Source: Zingiber officinale (taxonomy: Eukaryota > Streptophyta > Magnoliopsida > Zingiberales > Zingiberaceae). Taken from it: a stretch of 64,000 nucleotides of DNA. Every line of letters starts with the position of its first letter. Position 1 is the first letter of the stretch. The notes beneath the pieces are model-generated. The model ran no database searches and was not told the origin of the DNA. It saw only the letters and a program-made list of their open reading frames with translations. Of this stretch, positions 37,663 to 48,082 are shown one piece after another. Position numbers and translations under genes: made by a program. The DNA is taken from NCBI RefSeq assembly GCF_018446385.1, contig NC_055990.1:21943558-22007557 (forward strand), written 5' to 3'.

Positions 37663-39407
37663 TCTTTTAGTATAAGTGGGAGATTGTTGGAGTGTATACT
37701 AAAAACCTAGCTTTTGTAAACATTTATTTTTGAAATAAAAGAATCACATTGGTCAATATCTATATTTATTTGTTAAATGTAATTGTTCAATTAATCTATA
37801 TAGTATACAACATGGTGTGTGGTGTCACACACAGAAGATCATGTTGACGGTTCTTTATAAATTATAAACAGTTGCTCACGACTAAGATGGAAAGGAACAA
37901 ACCATCGGAATAGTCGTAGAGTAATTAAGTATTAGTTTATCTTGATTAATAAATTACACTGGTACACTCTAAGTATATTGAGTAGGACCATTTAAGTAAG
38001 TTCTTTTTGTACTGACTTAATAAAAGAACTAAACCTTAGTTATTATGGAAGTGTGTGCTCTTAATCCTAATATAATAAACAAGCATATATATTTAATATT
38101 TATTTCTTTGACTTATCAAAGGGTGAGGTTTAGCTCGATAAATCAATATGCCCGATAAGTTGGGAAATGATATTACTTATTGATCCTGTCCGAACCAGAA
38201 GTCAACAGACGCTGGGCACGTGACGCTCCAAGGCTCGCTGATGTAGGTCTCCAACTAGTGTCGAGATGCTCCGGCTATCCTGCACAGAAGTCGAGCCGGG
38301 AAGGGGATTCCCAGCGACGACCCTCCGACGCTCAAGTCAGGTAAATCACGATGAACAAGGTGGCTCCAGAAGTCTCAGAGTACATACCATCCTCCCTTGT
38401 CGATGAAACCTGAGGTTCTTTATATAGAGCTGTGAAAGGTTTGGGCACGCGTACCAAGGTGCATAAGTGTCCCCTGTCCTATCCTAGGTATGCGGCTGTC
38501 AGAAAGCTTACCTGTCCTTTCCTAGGTACGCGGCTGTCAGAAAGTTTACCTGACCCATATCGCTACAGTCAAAGCATGCCCTCGATGGGACAGCAGAATC
38601 CCCTGTCACAAGATTTGGAGCATGACACACACGTGAAACCTACAGGTTGTCAGAGAAAGAAATCCTCTGGCCCTTTCCTTTGCTCCAAACTTGTAGTCCG
38701 AGCGGAAAGATACCTAAACATCCGACCGGACATCCGCAGTGGTTTACTTGTGCTTTGTGGAGACTAACAAACAGGGGTGCTTTATGACTGTGATCGGTCA
38801 AAAGGTCAGCTCGGTCCATGACCTTTTTAACTGAGCGTCGGAACCCCGATTTGACAGGGTGCCTACCAACTATAAGTGCAAACCGGCCGGACCCTTCCGG
38901 GTACTCGATTCCATCGGCCGGCCGGCAGTCCAGTCGGACCGGCCATCTATGGCCGTCCGTCCGGTCGGACCACACTCTCCTCTGGGTGGGCGGCTGTTCC
39001 GGTGACTTCCACTTGGCGTTGACTTTGCAAGAAAACCGGATCACTTGCCTTCCCTTCAAGTCTAGTCGAAGGAGGCGCATAGTCCGACTGACTGGACTGT
39101 GAGTCTAGCCGAACGGCTCTTCCATGCTAATCTTCTCCGCCCGGTCAGCGGCAGAGGTATCCTTGAATGAATCAATGATGGCTTTCGCCGGATCTCCTTG
39201 CGTTCTGCGCCAATCTTCGACATCAATGTCGATCATACCTTCATTAATTGCTCCGAATGATTGACTGCCACGTGGAGCAATGCCATCAGAGTACGGAGGC
39301 GGTTGCATGATATTTTGATGTGACCGAAGCAATTCGAAATAAACGGCTAGATGTATGCATTGATTCCCGTGACCTGAATCCGACGGTGGAGGCCGACCGG
39401 CCCTCAC

Positions 39408-39417
39408 CCTATAAATT
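39408..39417 (+). promoter_or_regulatory. TATA box for the antisense gene in the gypsy element
   Basis: CCTATAAATTC lies about 230 bp upstream of the ATG at 39642, followed by a C/T-rich leader. It points opposite to the element's own transcription. No other function is evident. Confidence 0.5.
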
Positions 39418-39641
39418 CTTCGTTTCCTTCTCGCCTTCTAATTTGCTCCTGTCCGAACCTGGAGTCAGCTGCCTTCTGACGCTCTCCGGCGCCTTTCCTC
39501 GATTCATCTCCCCTCAGCAAGGTTTTAGATCTCTCCTCCTTCCTTTCCAGTATCTAATCCGTATTTCTTCCCCTAGCTCGAGTCTTTGAAATTCCATTCC
39601 TTCGTCTTTGGAACTTCCTTTTGATTTCTTCTGCCCTGATC

Positions 39642-41697
39642 ATGGCCAGTTCTTCTCATCCCGAAGAACAATCCTTAGGCCCATGGTATACTACCATGCG
39701 ATCTCGTTTCAACAACGGATTTTGATATTTTGGTGACAATTTCAAATCCCGAGGATATCGAGTTCGCTTAGTCGGTCTCGCTCGGCCACACATCGCCGCT
39801 GTGGTTTCGTGTCTTCGCGACCAATTTATCACGGTCTGCGGTTCCCGTCCATCCTTTTATAGCGACGCAATTATTTTGGCGTGCCGGAAGTTTAGTACCA
39901 AACACCTTCCGTCTCCTCTGCGCGTTGTCGTTTTGTTCAAGATTCACAACATTCCCTCCGACCGGAGGTCTTCTTTATTTCTATTATCCTAAGCAAGCCG
40001 AGGCACCTTTATGTTCCAAGCTCGCCCGGTTTGGTCTTCTTCAATAAACTACCCACTTCCAATAAACATTGGAAGGACTATTATTTCTACCTCCGCATGC
40101 CCAGTCAGCCAAACTTTCCGACCCAGTGGCAAGTCAGTCTACCTCCCCCTCCCGAACTGAAGAAATTCAAGACCCGACCGGACTATCTTCACGCCGCAAA
40201 TGTACTAGCCGGTCTACGGCTTGACATCAACAAGCTTCTTCACGAGGGAGTGATGTACATTTTTGGGCTGAGTCCTATACGGACCCCACTTCCGACCGGC
40301 TTCGGTAAGAACTTTGCTTTGGCACTTGCTTTAATTGCTAACTGATTTCTTTTTCTCTTCCTGCAGCTGACATCGTCATGGACTCGGTGATGGCCGGCGT
40401 TCTAAAGAGAAAGGCAGCGGCGCTGGAGGCCGTGGCAGCCAAAGAAATGAAGGCGCTGGGTATTCAGCCGGTCGGTTCTCACGAAGGAGAAAGCGGCACC
40501 CAGGCCGAATCGGCCGCTCAGGCCTCTCAACAGCAGGTGGACAGCGGAGCTACCCCCTCCAGGGAACCAACGGCCCCCGAGGAAGGGTCCGTTCGGGAGG
40601 AGGATCAGCCACTGCAAAAGAGACGCCGAGTGGAGACCCCGCTACGCTCAGTGTCCAAATTTGAAAAAGGTTAAGTAAATTCCTACTTCGGCAATTCGTC
40701 GGACGGTTTTGGCTTTTGGGGGCGACTGGCGCTTGCTGCAATCTTCCCCGAGAAGGAACTCAGGAGCCACCGAGCAAGGATGCGACGTTCCCGTCGACCT
40801 GCCGCTGCCGTCGTCTCGATCTCTTCTTCATCTTCCGATCAAGAGTGGCGGGGATCCGATTCGGACGATTTCGAAGAGGAAGCGGAAGATGTGGAGGAGG
40901 AGTAGCACTGATCCCTCTCCGAACTTAGCCAATAGCCACATGCAAGCGGCTACGGGGGTAAGTTCTTCGTTGTTTTTTGTTTTTTGTTTTACCTAAAATA
41001 TTTCCGCTCGGCTTCTAACAACTGCGCCTTCTCGTTTCAGAGGTGGGTGGAAGAGATAGCAGTTTCCAACCGTCTGGCTATGGCGGACGAGGAGATAAGG
41101 CAACTGCGGGCGGCAGGTGGTCCGAGCGGCTCCCAAGGACCTTCCTACTCCGAGTTGCAAAAAGAGCTGAAGAAAACTCAAACTCTGCTAGCTGCTGAGC
41201 AGAAGAAAACAGCTGATCAGGCCCACGCCCTAGCCGAGTCCGAGCGACAGGTCAAGTCGCTTGACACAAAGATAACTCTGGCCACCACTCGGAAGAACAC
41301 AGCCATCTCCGATCTGGAGAAGAAGGCCCGAGGCCTGGAGTTGAAGATAAAGGAGCTGACGGAGCAGCTTGATCGGGAGAAGGCAGGCCGCTCGGCCGAT
41401 GCGGAGAAGATTGAACGTCTGAATGAGGCCCTCACAAGCTCCCGGGCAACCTTCAAAGAATACCAGGATGTCGAGCCGAGCCGAGTCGCCGCTCTCCGAC
41501 AAAGCCACATCCGATCGCCCGAGTTCTCGGAGAAAATTTGCGAGCGGATGTACTCGGCTTTCGACTTAGCCATTACGGCCACCATGACCTACCTGAAGTC
41601 GAAGGGCCTTCTTCCGGAGTCCACCAATATTCCGGCCGGCGATCAAGTGGAGCTCCTGAGCAACATTCCGAGGGACCTCTACGACTACATCGAGTAA
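39642..41697 (+). pseudogene. Antisense additional gene (aORF) of the gypsy element, spliced
   Basis: Exon 1 runs from ATG 39642 to 40304 and includes SNKHWKDYYFYLRMPSQP, resembling the 'putative gypsy-type transposon' domain. A stop at 39722 and a frame change near 39990 damage it. An intron, 40305-40366, has GTAAGA, a TGCTAAC-like branch site and TTCCTGCAG. It joins GF to ADIVMDSVMAGVLKRK. A second donor (AAAAAG|GTTAAG, 40669), an acidic exon, a third donor (GGG|GTAAGT, about 40958) and an acceptor TTTCAG at 41040 lead to the last exon. That exon (41041-41697) codes a long coiled coil (about 41090-41450), then ICERMYSAFDLAITATMTY, and stops at 41697. Extra genes in this antisense place are known in Tat-lineage elements. 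Function is unknown. Confidence 0.75.
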
Positions 41698-42019
41698 TTT
41701 TGTAATTTCGCCACTCGACTGAACATGCACCTTTTTGTACTTAGGCCACTCGACCTAAGGTTCTAATTTTAATGAAATGCTTTCCTTTCGTGTACCCTAT
41801 CTTTTTGCCCTGTTCGGTCCGCTCGTCTTCTATCACATCATACCTTGGGCATTCGAGGTGCATTCTTCCAGAATGAAGTGTTTTCCCCAGCTCTTCCGTC
41901 CGGCCGAATATCAATCTGGGCTGCTAGCCAGAATCGCTCGCTATAAGCCGATCCGAACCTTTTATACCTCGAGTCCGATCGGAAAATAGCTTCGGTCTGA
42001 ATCGGCGGGGAATACGAAT

Positions 42020-42700
42020 AATCGCAGTGTCGACGATATTCCGCTCGGATTATTTATAGACGCCGGCTCGTCTCTTGATTTTTAACGACGGAGCTCGTCG
42101 GCGCGGATATTTATAGCCGGTCGGCGCGGCTCTCGATCTTTAACGACGGAGCTCGTCGGTATTCCGCTCGGAGGGTTTATAGACGCCGGCTCGTCTCTTG
42201 ATTTTTAACGACGGTGCTCGTCGGCGCGGATATTTATAGCCGGTCGGTTCTCGATCTTTAACGACGGAGCTCGTCGGTATTCCGCCGGAGGGTTTATAGA
42301 CGCCGGCGTCTCTTGATTTTAACGACGGTGCTCGTCGGTATTCCGCCCGGAGGGTTTATAGACACCGGCTCGCCTCTTGATTTTTAACGACGGTGCTCGC
42401 CGGTATTCCGCCGGAGGGTTTATAGACGCCGGCGCCTCTTGATTTTTAACGACGGTGCTCGTCGGTATTCCGCCTCGGAGGGTTTATAGACGCCGCTCGT
42501 CTCTTGATTTTTAACGACGGTGCTCGCCGGTATTCCGCCGGAGGGTTTATAGACGCCGCTCGCCTCTTGATTTTTAACGACGGTGCTCGCCGGTATTCCG
42601 CCGGAGGGTTTATAGACGCCTCTCTTGATTTTTAACGACGGTGCTCGTCGGCGCGGATATTTATAGCCGGTCGGCGCGGCTCTACGGTTTAACGTCTGGG
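42020..42700. repeat. About ten tandem units between integrase and antisense gene
   Basis: Units of roughly 55-75 bp share TTTTTAACGACGG, GCTCGTCGG, then either TATTCCGC-GGAGGGTTTATAGACGCCG or GCGCGGATATTTATAGCCGG. The two types alternate at first and the second type then repeats alone. The array sits just past the 3' end of the antisense gene, inside the 3' noncoding part of the gypsy element. Confidence 0.9.
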
Positions 42701-43079
42701 CTAGACGGCCGTCAAGGCTAATTTTGACACTTCCGTTCGGAGTTGCTCTTCGCCTTTCCCCCAGCTTGGATAATGCCCTCCTGGCCGCACGGCTCAGGAT
42801 CTACTTCATCGAGTATTTTGGCTCGGATAATATACCTCCGTTCGAAGGGTACGGGGCCTTCGATCTTCGAGCGTTTGGCTTGACCAATTTAATTCCGGCC
42901 GAACGGCACGGGTTATTTGCTTACAAGTCTAACCACATAAACCTCCCGGCCGATCGGCCTGGGGGCCTTCGCGCTACGATGATAATGCCTTATATTCGCT
43001 CCTTGGACTTTTCATCTCTGCATTTCAAGTATTTAGTCGAAAAATGAAATACACAGGGTGATTTACAGTGATACACCTT

Positions 43080-44507
43080 TCACCCTGCCCGGTAAGGCTG
43101 GAGGTGGTTCGCGCTCCACGGCCTATCTAGCTGCCGTCCGTCCTCATCCTCCAGATAATACGCGCCCGAGCGGAGCTTCTCGATGATTTTGAAAGGGCCT
43201 GCCCATGGCGCTTCAAGCTTGCCGACGTCGCCGACCGGCTTGACTTTCTTCCAGACGAGATCGCCGACTTGGAACGATCTGGGAATTACGCGCCGGTTGT
43301 AGTTTTGCTTCATCCGCTGACGGTACGCCATCAGCCGAACGGAAGTCTTTGCCCTCTCCTCTTCTACCAAGTCCAGCTCCATGTTTCTTCGTTCGGTGTT
43401 GTCATCATCATAGTTCTGGATCCTGGCTGACTCAACGCCGACTTCGACCGGTATGACAGCCTCACCGCCATATACCAAATGGAACGGTGTGACTCCCGTC
43501 CCTTCTTTTGGCGTCGTTCGGATAGCCCACAAGACGCTCGGCACCTCGTCCGGCCAACTCCCTCCTAAATGGTCGAGCCGAGCGCGCAGAATACGAAGAT
43601 CAGCTTGACCGTTGCTCTGAGGATAGGCCACGGATGTGAAATGTTGCTCAATGCCGTAGCTTTGGCACCAATCCTCCAACATCTTCCCTGTGAACTGCCG
43701 CCCGTTGTCGGACACCAATCGGCGAGGGATGCCGAACCGACAAATGATGTTCTGCCAGATGAATTTTTTAACCATTTGCTCAGTGATCTTTGCCAGCGGC
43801 TCGGCCTTGGAGAAATAGTCTACCGCCACTAGTAAAAATTTCCTCTGCCCGATCGCCATCGGAAATGGACCTACAATATCCATTCCCCACTGATCGAACG
43901 GACATGAGATGGTTGATGCCTTCATCTCCTCTGCCGGTCGGTGGGAGAAGTTGTGATACTTCTGGCATGAAAGGCATGTAGATACTGTCCGAGCGGCATC
44001 TGCTTGCAAAGTTGGCCAAAAGTATCCGGCCAAGAGGATCTTCTTGGCTAACGAGCGTCCGCCCGGATGACCTCCACATGATCCTTGATGTACTTCCTGG
44101 AGGATGTAAGCTGAGTCCTCCGAGCTTACACATTTTAGCAGAGGACGCGAGAAAGCTTTCTTGTAAAGCTGATCTCCGATGAGTGTAAACCGACCGGCTC
44201 TTCTTCTGAGGAGCCGGGCTGCATATTCATCGGATGGTGTGGTGCCCGAACGGAGGAATTCTATAATAGGTGTCCTCCAGTCACTTGGAAACGAGAGGCC
44301 TTGCATCCGGTCGACATGCGCCACCATCAGCGTTTTTTCAATTGGCTGCTGAATGGCGATCGGCGTTATTGAGCTCGCGAGTTTGGCCAACTCATCGGCC
44401 GCCTGGTTCTCCGTTCGGGGAATCTTCTGAATAAGCACCTCTCGGAAAGTAGCTCTGAGTTTCTCAAAGGCCTCAGCGTAGAGTTTAAGCGAACAGCTTG
44501 ATTTCAA
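43080..44507 (-). pseudogene. Gypsy RNase H end and integrase
   Basis: A 475-codon open frame. The first 60 residues end the RNase H (NQAADELAKLASS). The zinc domain H-H-C-C follows (EVHQGSCGGHPG, CLSCQKYH). The core keeps both aspartates (GMDIVGPFPM, LVSDNGRQF), but the stretch that should carry the catalytic glutamate is shortened and reads SNGQADLRILRARL, so the glutamate is missing. The C-terminal part has the basic FQVGDLVWKKVKP block typical of Tat elements and no chromodomain. The frame is otherwise clean. Integration of this copy's own making therefore looks impossible, even though its LTRs are nearly identical. Confidence 0.9.
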
Positions 44508-44616
44508 AGGTGCTTGGAAAGTTCTGAGCTGCCAACCGTGAACCGAATAGAGAGTTACCCGACCGGCCCCACATGTCGTGCCGCCTGTAATCCGGCTATA
44601 AGGGCCTCATACTGCC

Positions 44617-45595
44617 TCATTGTTGGTGGCCTTGTAGTCCAAGACGGATAGGTGCATCTTTTCTTCTTGCGGTGAGATAAGTAATATCCCAATCCCGCTT
44701 GAGTCGAGTGGAAGACCCATCCACATATCTTTCCACATAGCTTGGCCTCTGCACTTTGGTCACAAAATCAGCCAAGGATTGGGCTTTAATCGCCGAGCGG
44801 GGCTGGTATTGGATGTCAAACTCGCTTAATTCCGTCCACTTGATAAGCCGTCCGGACGCTGGATTCAACAGACTCTTCCGAGTGGACTGCTCGTCCGGAC
44901 AATGATTGTGTGGGCCAAGAAATACGGTCGCCGAGCGGCTAGAACCAATGCAAAGGCCAACTTCGAGCCCGGTGTAGCGAGATTCAACATCTTTCAAAAT
45001 ATGGCTCGGAAAATACACCGGCAAGTGCTGAGCCTACAGCATGCTCAGTTGACGACAAATACATATACAGTGACTCGCCTCCGATCGGCTTGGCCAGTAC
45101 AGGCAGGGAATTCAGATATGTTTTCAACTCTTCAAATGCTCGGTCACACTCTTCGTTCCACTGGAACTTAGTAGCTTTGCGTAGGATCTTGAAGAATGGC
45201 AGGCTCCGGTCGGCAGTTTTGGAGATGAATCTGGACAAAGCAGTTATCCGACCGGTCAACCGTTGCACTTCCCTTGTGTTTCTGGGAGGAAGCATGTCTT
45301 GCAGAGCTTTCACCTTGTTGGGATTTGCTTCGATCCCCCGCTCGGTCACTATATACCCCAAGAAACGCCCTCCTTTAGCTCCGAACAGGCATTTCTGGGG
45401 ATTTAGCTTGACTCCATATTTGCGCAGTGTTCGGAAGGTTTCTTCCATATCCTTGAAAAGATCTGCCGCTCGGACGGATTTGATAAGAATGTCGTCCACG
45501 TAAACTTCCAGGTTCCGCCCGATCTGCTCCTTGAATACCTTGTTCATCAAGCGCTGATAGGTGGCCCCAGCATTCTTCAATCCGAACGGCATCAC
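44617..45595 (-). pseudogene. Gypsy reverse transcriptase and RNase H
   Basis: The palm begins MPFGLKNAGATYQRLMN and holds the active site VYVDDIL (about 45490). Then come FLGYIVTERGIEANP and the connection with FQWNEECDRAFEELK. At about 45000 the frame changes to a second one (45024-44617) that carries an RNase H piece (FDIQYQPRSAIKAQSLADFV, YVDGSS). A further break near 44600 separates it from the integrase frame. The upstream finger part is in the frame 46498-45761. Confidence 0.85.
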
Positions 45596-45760
45596 ATTGT
45601 AGCAATATGTGCCGTCGCCGTTACGAAGCTCACCTTTTCTTGATCTTCGCGCGGTACACCGTGATAGCCCAGTAGGCGTCGAGCATGCAATTAATTCTGA
45701 CCGTAGAGTCCACCGGTGATCTATCCGGCAGAGGATAAAAATCTTTGGGACATGCTTTGT

Positions 45761-46498
45761 TTAAGTCCCGAAAGTCAATGCAAACTCGCCACTTGCCGCC
45801 CGGCTTGAGACCAATACCACGTTGGCGCTCGGGAACTGCACCTCGCGTATGTGGCCGGCCTCCAGAAGTTTCTCTACTTCCGCCCGGATTATGGCATTCT
45901 GCTCGGCGCTAAAATCTCTTTTTTTCTGCTTTACTGGCCGAGCGTCAGGTCGGACATGCAACTCATGTTGCGCTAGGCTAGGCGAAATTCCGGGCAACTC
46001 GTGTGTCGACCAAACAAAGACATCATGATTTTGCTGGAGGCATTGGATCAGCTTCTTCTTCTGTTTTTCCTCTAGATCTGAGGCGATGAAAGTGGTGGCC
46101 TCCGATCGGGTCGGATGGATCTGAACTTTCTCCTTTTCATCATAAATTAAAGCAGGAGGTTTCTCGGTTATGGCGTGTACCTCGATTCGGGGGACCTTCC
46201 GAGCGGAAGAAGCTTCTGCTCGGATCATCTCTATATAGCAACGCCGAGCCGCTAGTTGATCTCCCCGCACTTCTCCAACTTTGTCCTCCACGGGAAATTT
46301 TATCTTCTGGTGGAAGGTTGAGACAACCGCTCGGAATTCGCCGAGCGCCGGTCGTCCCAAAGGATGAGGGAGAGTCAACCACCACGAAGTTTGTTGTCCT
46401 GGTCCTCCTGAGCGGCTCTTCTCCCAGCGAGGTGGCCAACCGGATTTGTCCGACCGGCTGAACTTCATTGCCCGTAAACCCGTAGAGCGGGTCGTCAT
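45761..46498 (-). pseudogene. Gypsy protease remnant and RT fingers
   Basis: The last 100 or so codons match the start of a Tat-type RT (QNHDVFVWSTHELPGISP, AEVEKLLEAGHIREVQFP). Upstream of them are linker sequences. The protease region itself (46440-46700) is broken by frame changes; no clean catalytic D-S/T-G triad was found. The frame stops at 45761, leaving about 160 bp of RT (around 45600-45760) in other frames. Confidence 0.75.
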
Positions 46499-46698
46499 TG
46501 GAAGCAGCTCGGCTCGATCAATTTGCAGCCGATCGAACGCCTTCTTGAATAGTATGTTGACCGAGCTCCTGTGTCAACAAATATGCGTGAATGGTGTAAT
46601 TTGCTATTACCGCTTTAATGAGCAGTGCCGTCATGGGGTACTTCTACTCCTTCCAAGTCTCCGGCCCGAAGTGATTTCGGTCCACTTGCCCGCCTTGG

Positions 46699-48082
46699 CT
46701 ACAAACCGTATGGATCTGCGCCGAACGCCGCCTTTCTTGCTCGGTTGAGTCTCCTCCGTCGCCCACCAATAACGCTGATTTCGCCCGGAAGTATTGCTCT
46801 GTTTTCTTCCTCCCGAGTGGATGGTCGGGACCGTTCCCTGGACGTCCGGCGACTTTCCTGTCTTGGGGATCTATGCCGATCGGACGTATGGTGATGTCGC
46901 CTCTCTATGCGGGTCCGGTCGGCTTCCTGGGTCCTTTGCCTCGTGTTGAGGGGAGGAGACCGTCGTTCGGTTCTCCGGGGAACAGGATTGGACACAAAGG
47001 GAAGGCTTCGGCAATCCCTCGTGTTGTGCGTATCCGTTTGGTGGAATTTGCAGAACATTGGGGTCCACCTCTTCTTTGGCTTGGGCCGAGCGGCAGCCAC
47101 TTCTTGCACGTGCGATCTGGTGTGGGGAGATCGAATTGCTTCAGCCCTTGGTCCTCTAGGTGGTTGCTGAGCGGAGTGCTGCTTCCGCTCGGCATGAACA
47201 AGTGCACGCTCGGTTGGAGCTTCTTTTTTCCGAGCGGCTTGCGCTTCTTCCACGTTTATGTATTCGTTGGTCCGGTGTGGCAGGTGATGATAGTCTCGGG
47301 CGGCTTTGGATGAGCGACCGAAGAAGTCCCCATCAACAAGGCCTTGTGTGAAGGCGTTCATCATCGTTTCCGATGTGGTCGTTGGGATGTCCATCGCCAC
47401 TTGGTTGAATCGCTGGATGTAAGCTCGGAGCGATTCTTTGGTTCTTGTTGATGGCGAACAAGCTAACGCTTGTTTTTCGATAACGCCGACTGCTGGCGAA
47501 GTGGTGGAGGAAGGCCGTTCGGAAGTCCTTGAAGCTTGTGATGGATCCGTCCGGCAGTCTACGGAACCACCGCTGAGCCGATCCCGAGAGCGTGGTAAGG
47601 AAGACTCGGCACTTCACTCCATCAGTGTATTGGTGGAGCGTGGCGGTATTATCAAACTTACCCAAATGATCATCCGGGTCCGTTGTTCCATTATACTCGC
47701 CGATCGTAGGGGGCACGTAGTGCTTGGGCAGAGGATCTCGCAGAATGGCTTCCGAAAATTGGCGGTTGGTCCGCTCGGGAGATGAGTCCGTCCGGGGAGC
47801 TTTCCCCTTCCTGTCATCCCGCCTTGGCATTTCATCTGAGGAAGATCCTATATCTCTTCGGGCTGGCGTGGCTCCAGGGGTGCGAAATAAGGCCCGGTGG
47901 AATGCGACGGTGGCTGGAGGTGCTTCCGCTCGGCCCCCCGACGCGGACGTTGCTTGTTGCTCCGCCCGCTCGGCGGATGCTTTTTGCTTTTGCTCCACGA
48001 GTTTGGCGGCCCTTATCTCGACCAGAGCGTCGAGTTCCTCCCTTGAAAGCGTCACCGTGTGCTGTCGTCCAGCCTCGTCCAT
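46699..48082 (-). pseudogene. Gypsy gag, one frameshift
   Basis: It starts at ATG 48082, 25 bp beyond the primer site, with an A/R/E-rich N-terminus. The capsid-like core reads YNGTTDPDDHLGKFDNTA and FLTTLSGSAQRWFRRLP, the standard retrotransposon gag domain. Near 47440 the frame shifts. The second frame (47400-46699) goes on with TTTSETMMNAFTQGL and a CCHC-like knuckle variant CKFHQTDTHNTRDC, then an R/S/E-rich tail. One frame change separates an otherwise complete gag. Confidence 0.87.

Noticed and set aside
39105-39407. Minus-strand frame next to the 3' LTR of the gypsy element
   Set aside because: No domain was seen and it overlaps the likely promoter of the antisense gene. It may be chance.
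42724-43047. Plus-strand frame between the array and the integrase end
   Set aside because: Length and start are acceptable, but no similarity to the antisense gene or any family was recognised and no splice sites link it to that gene.
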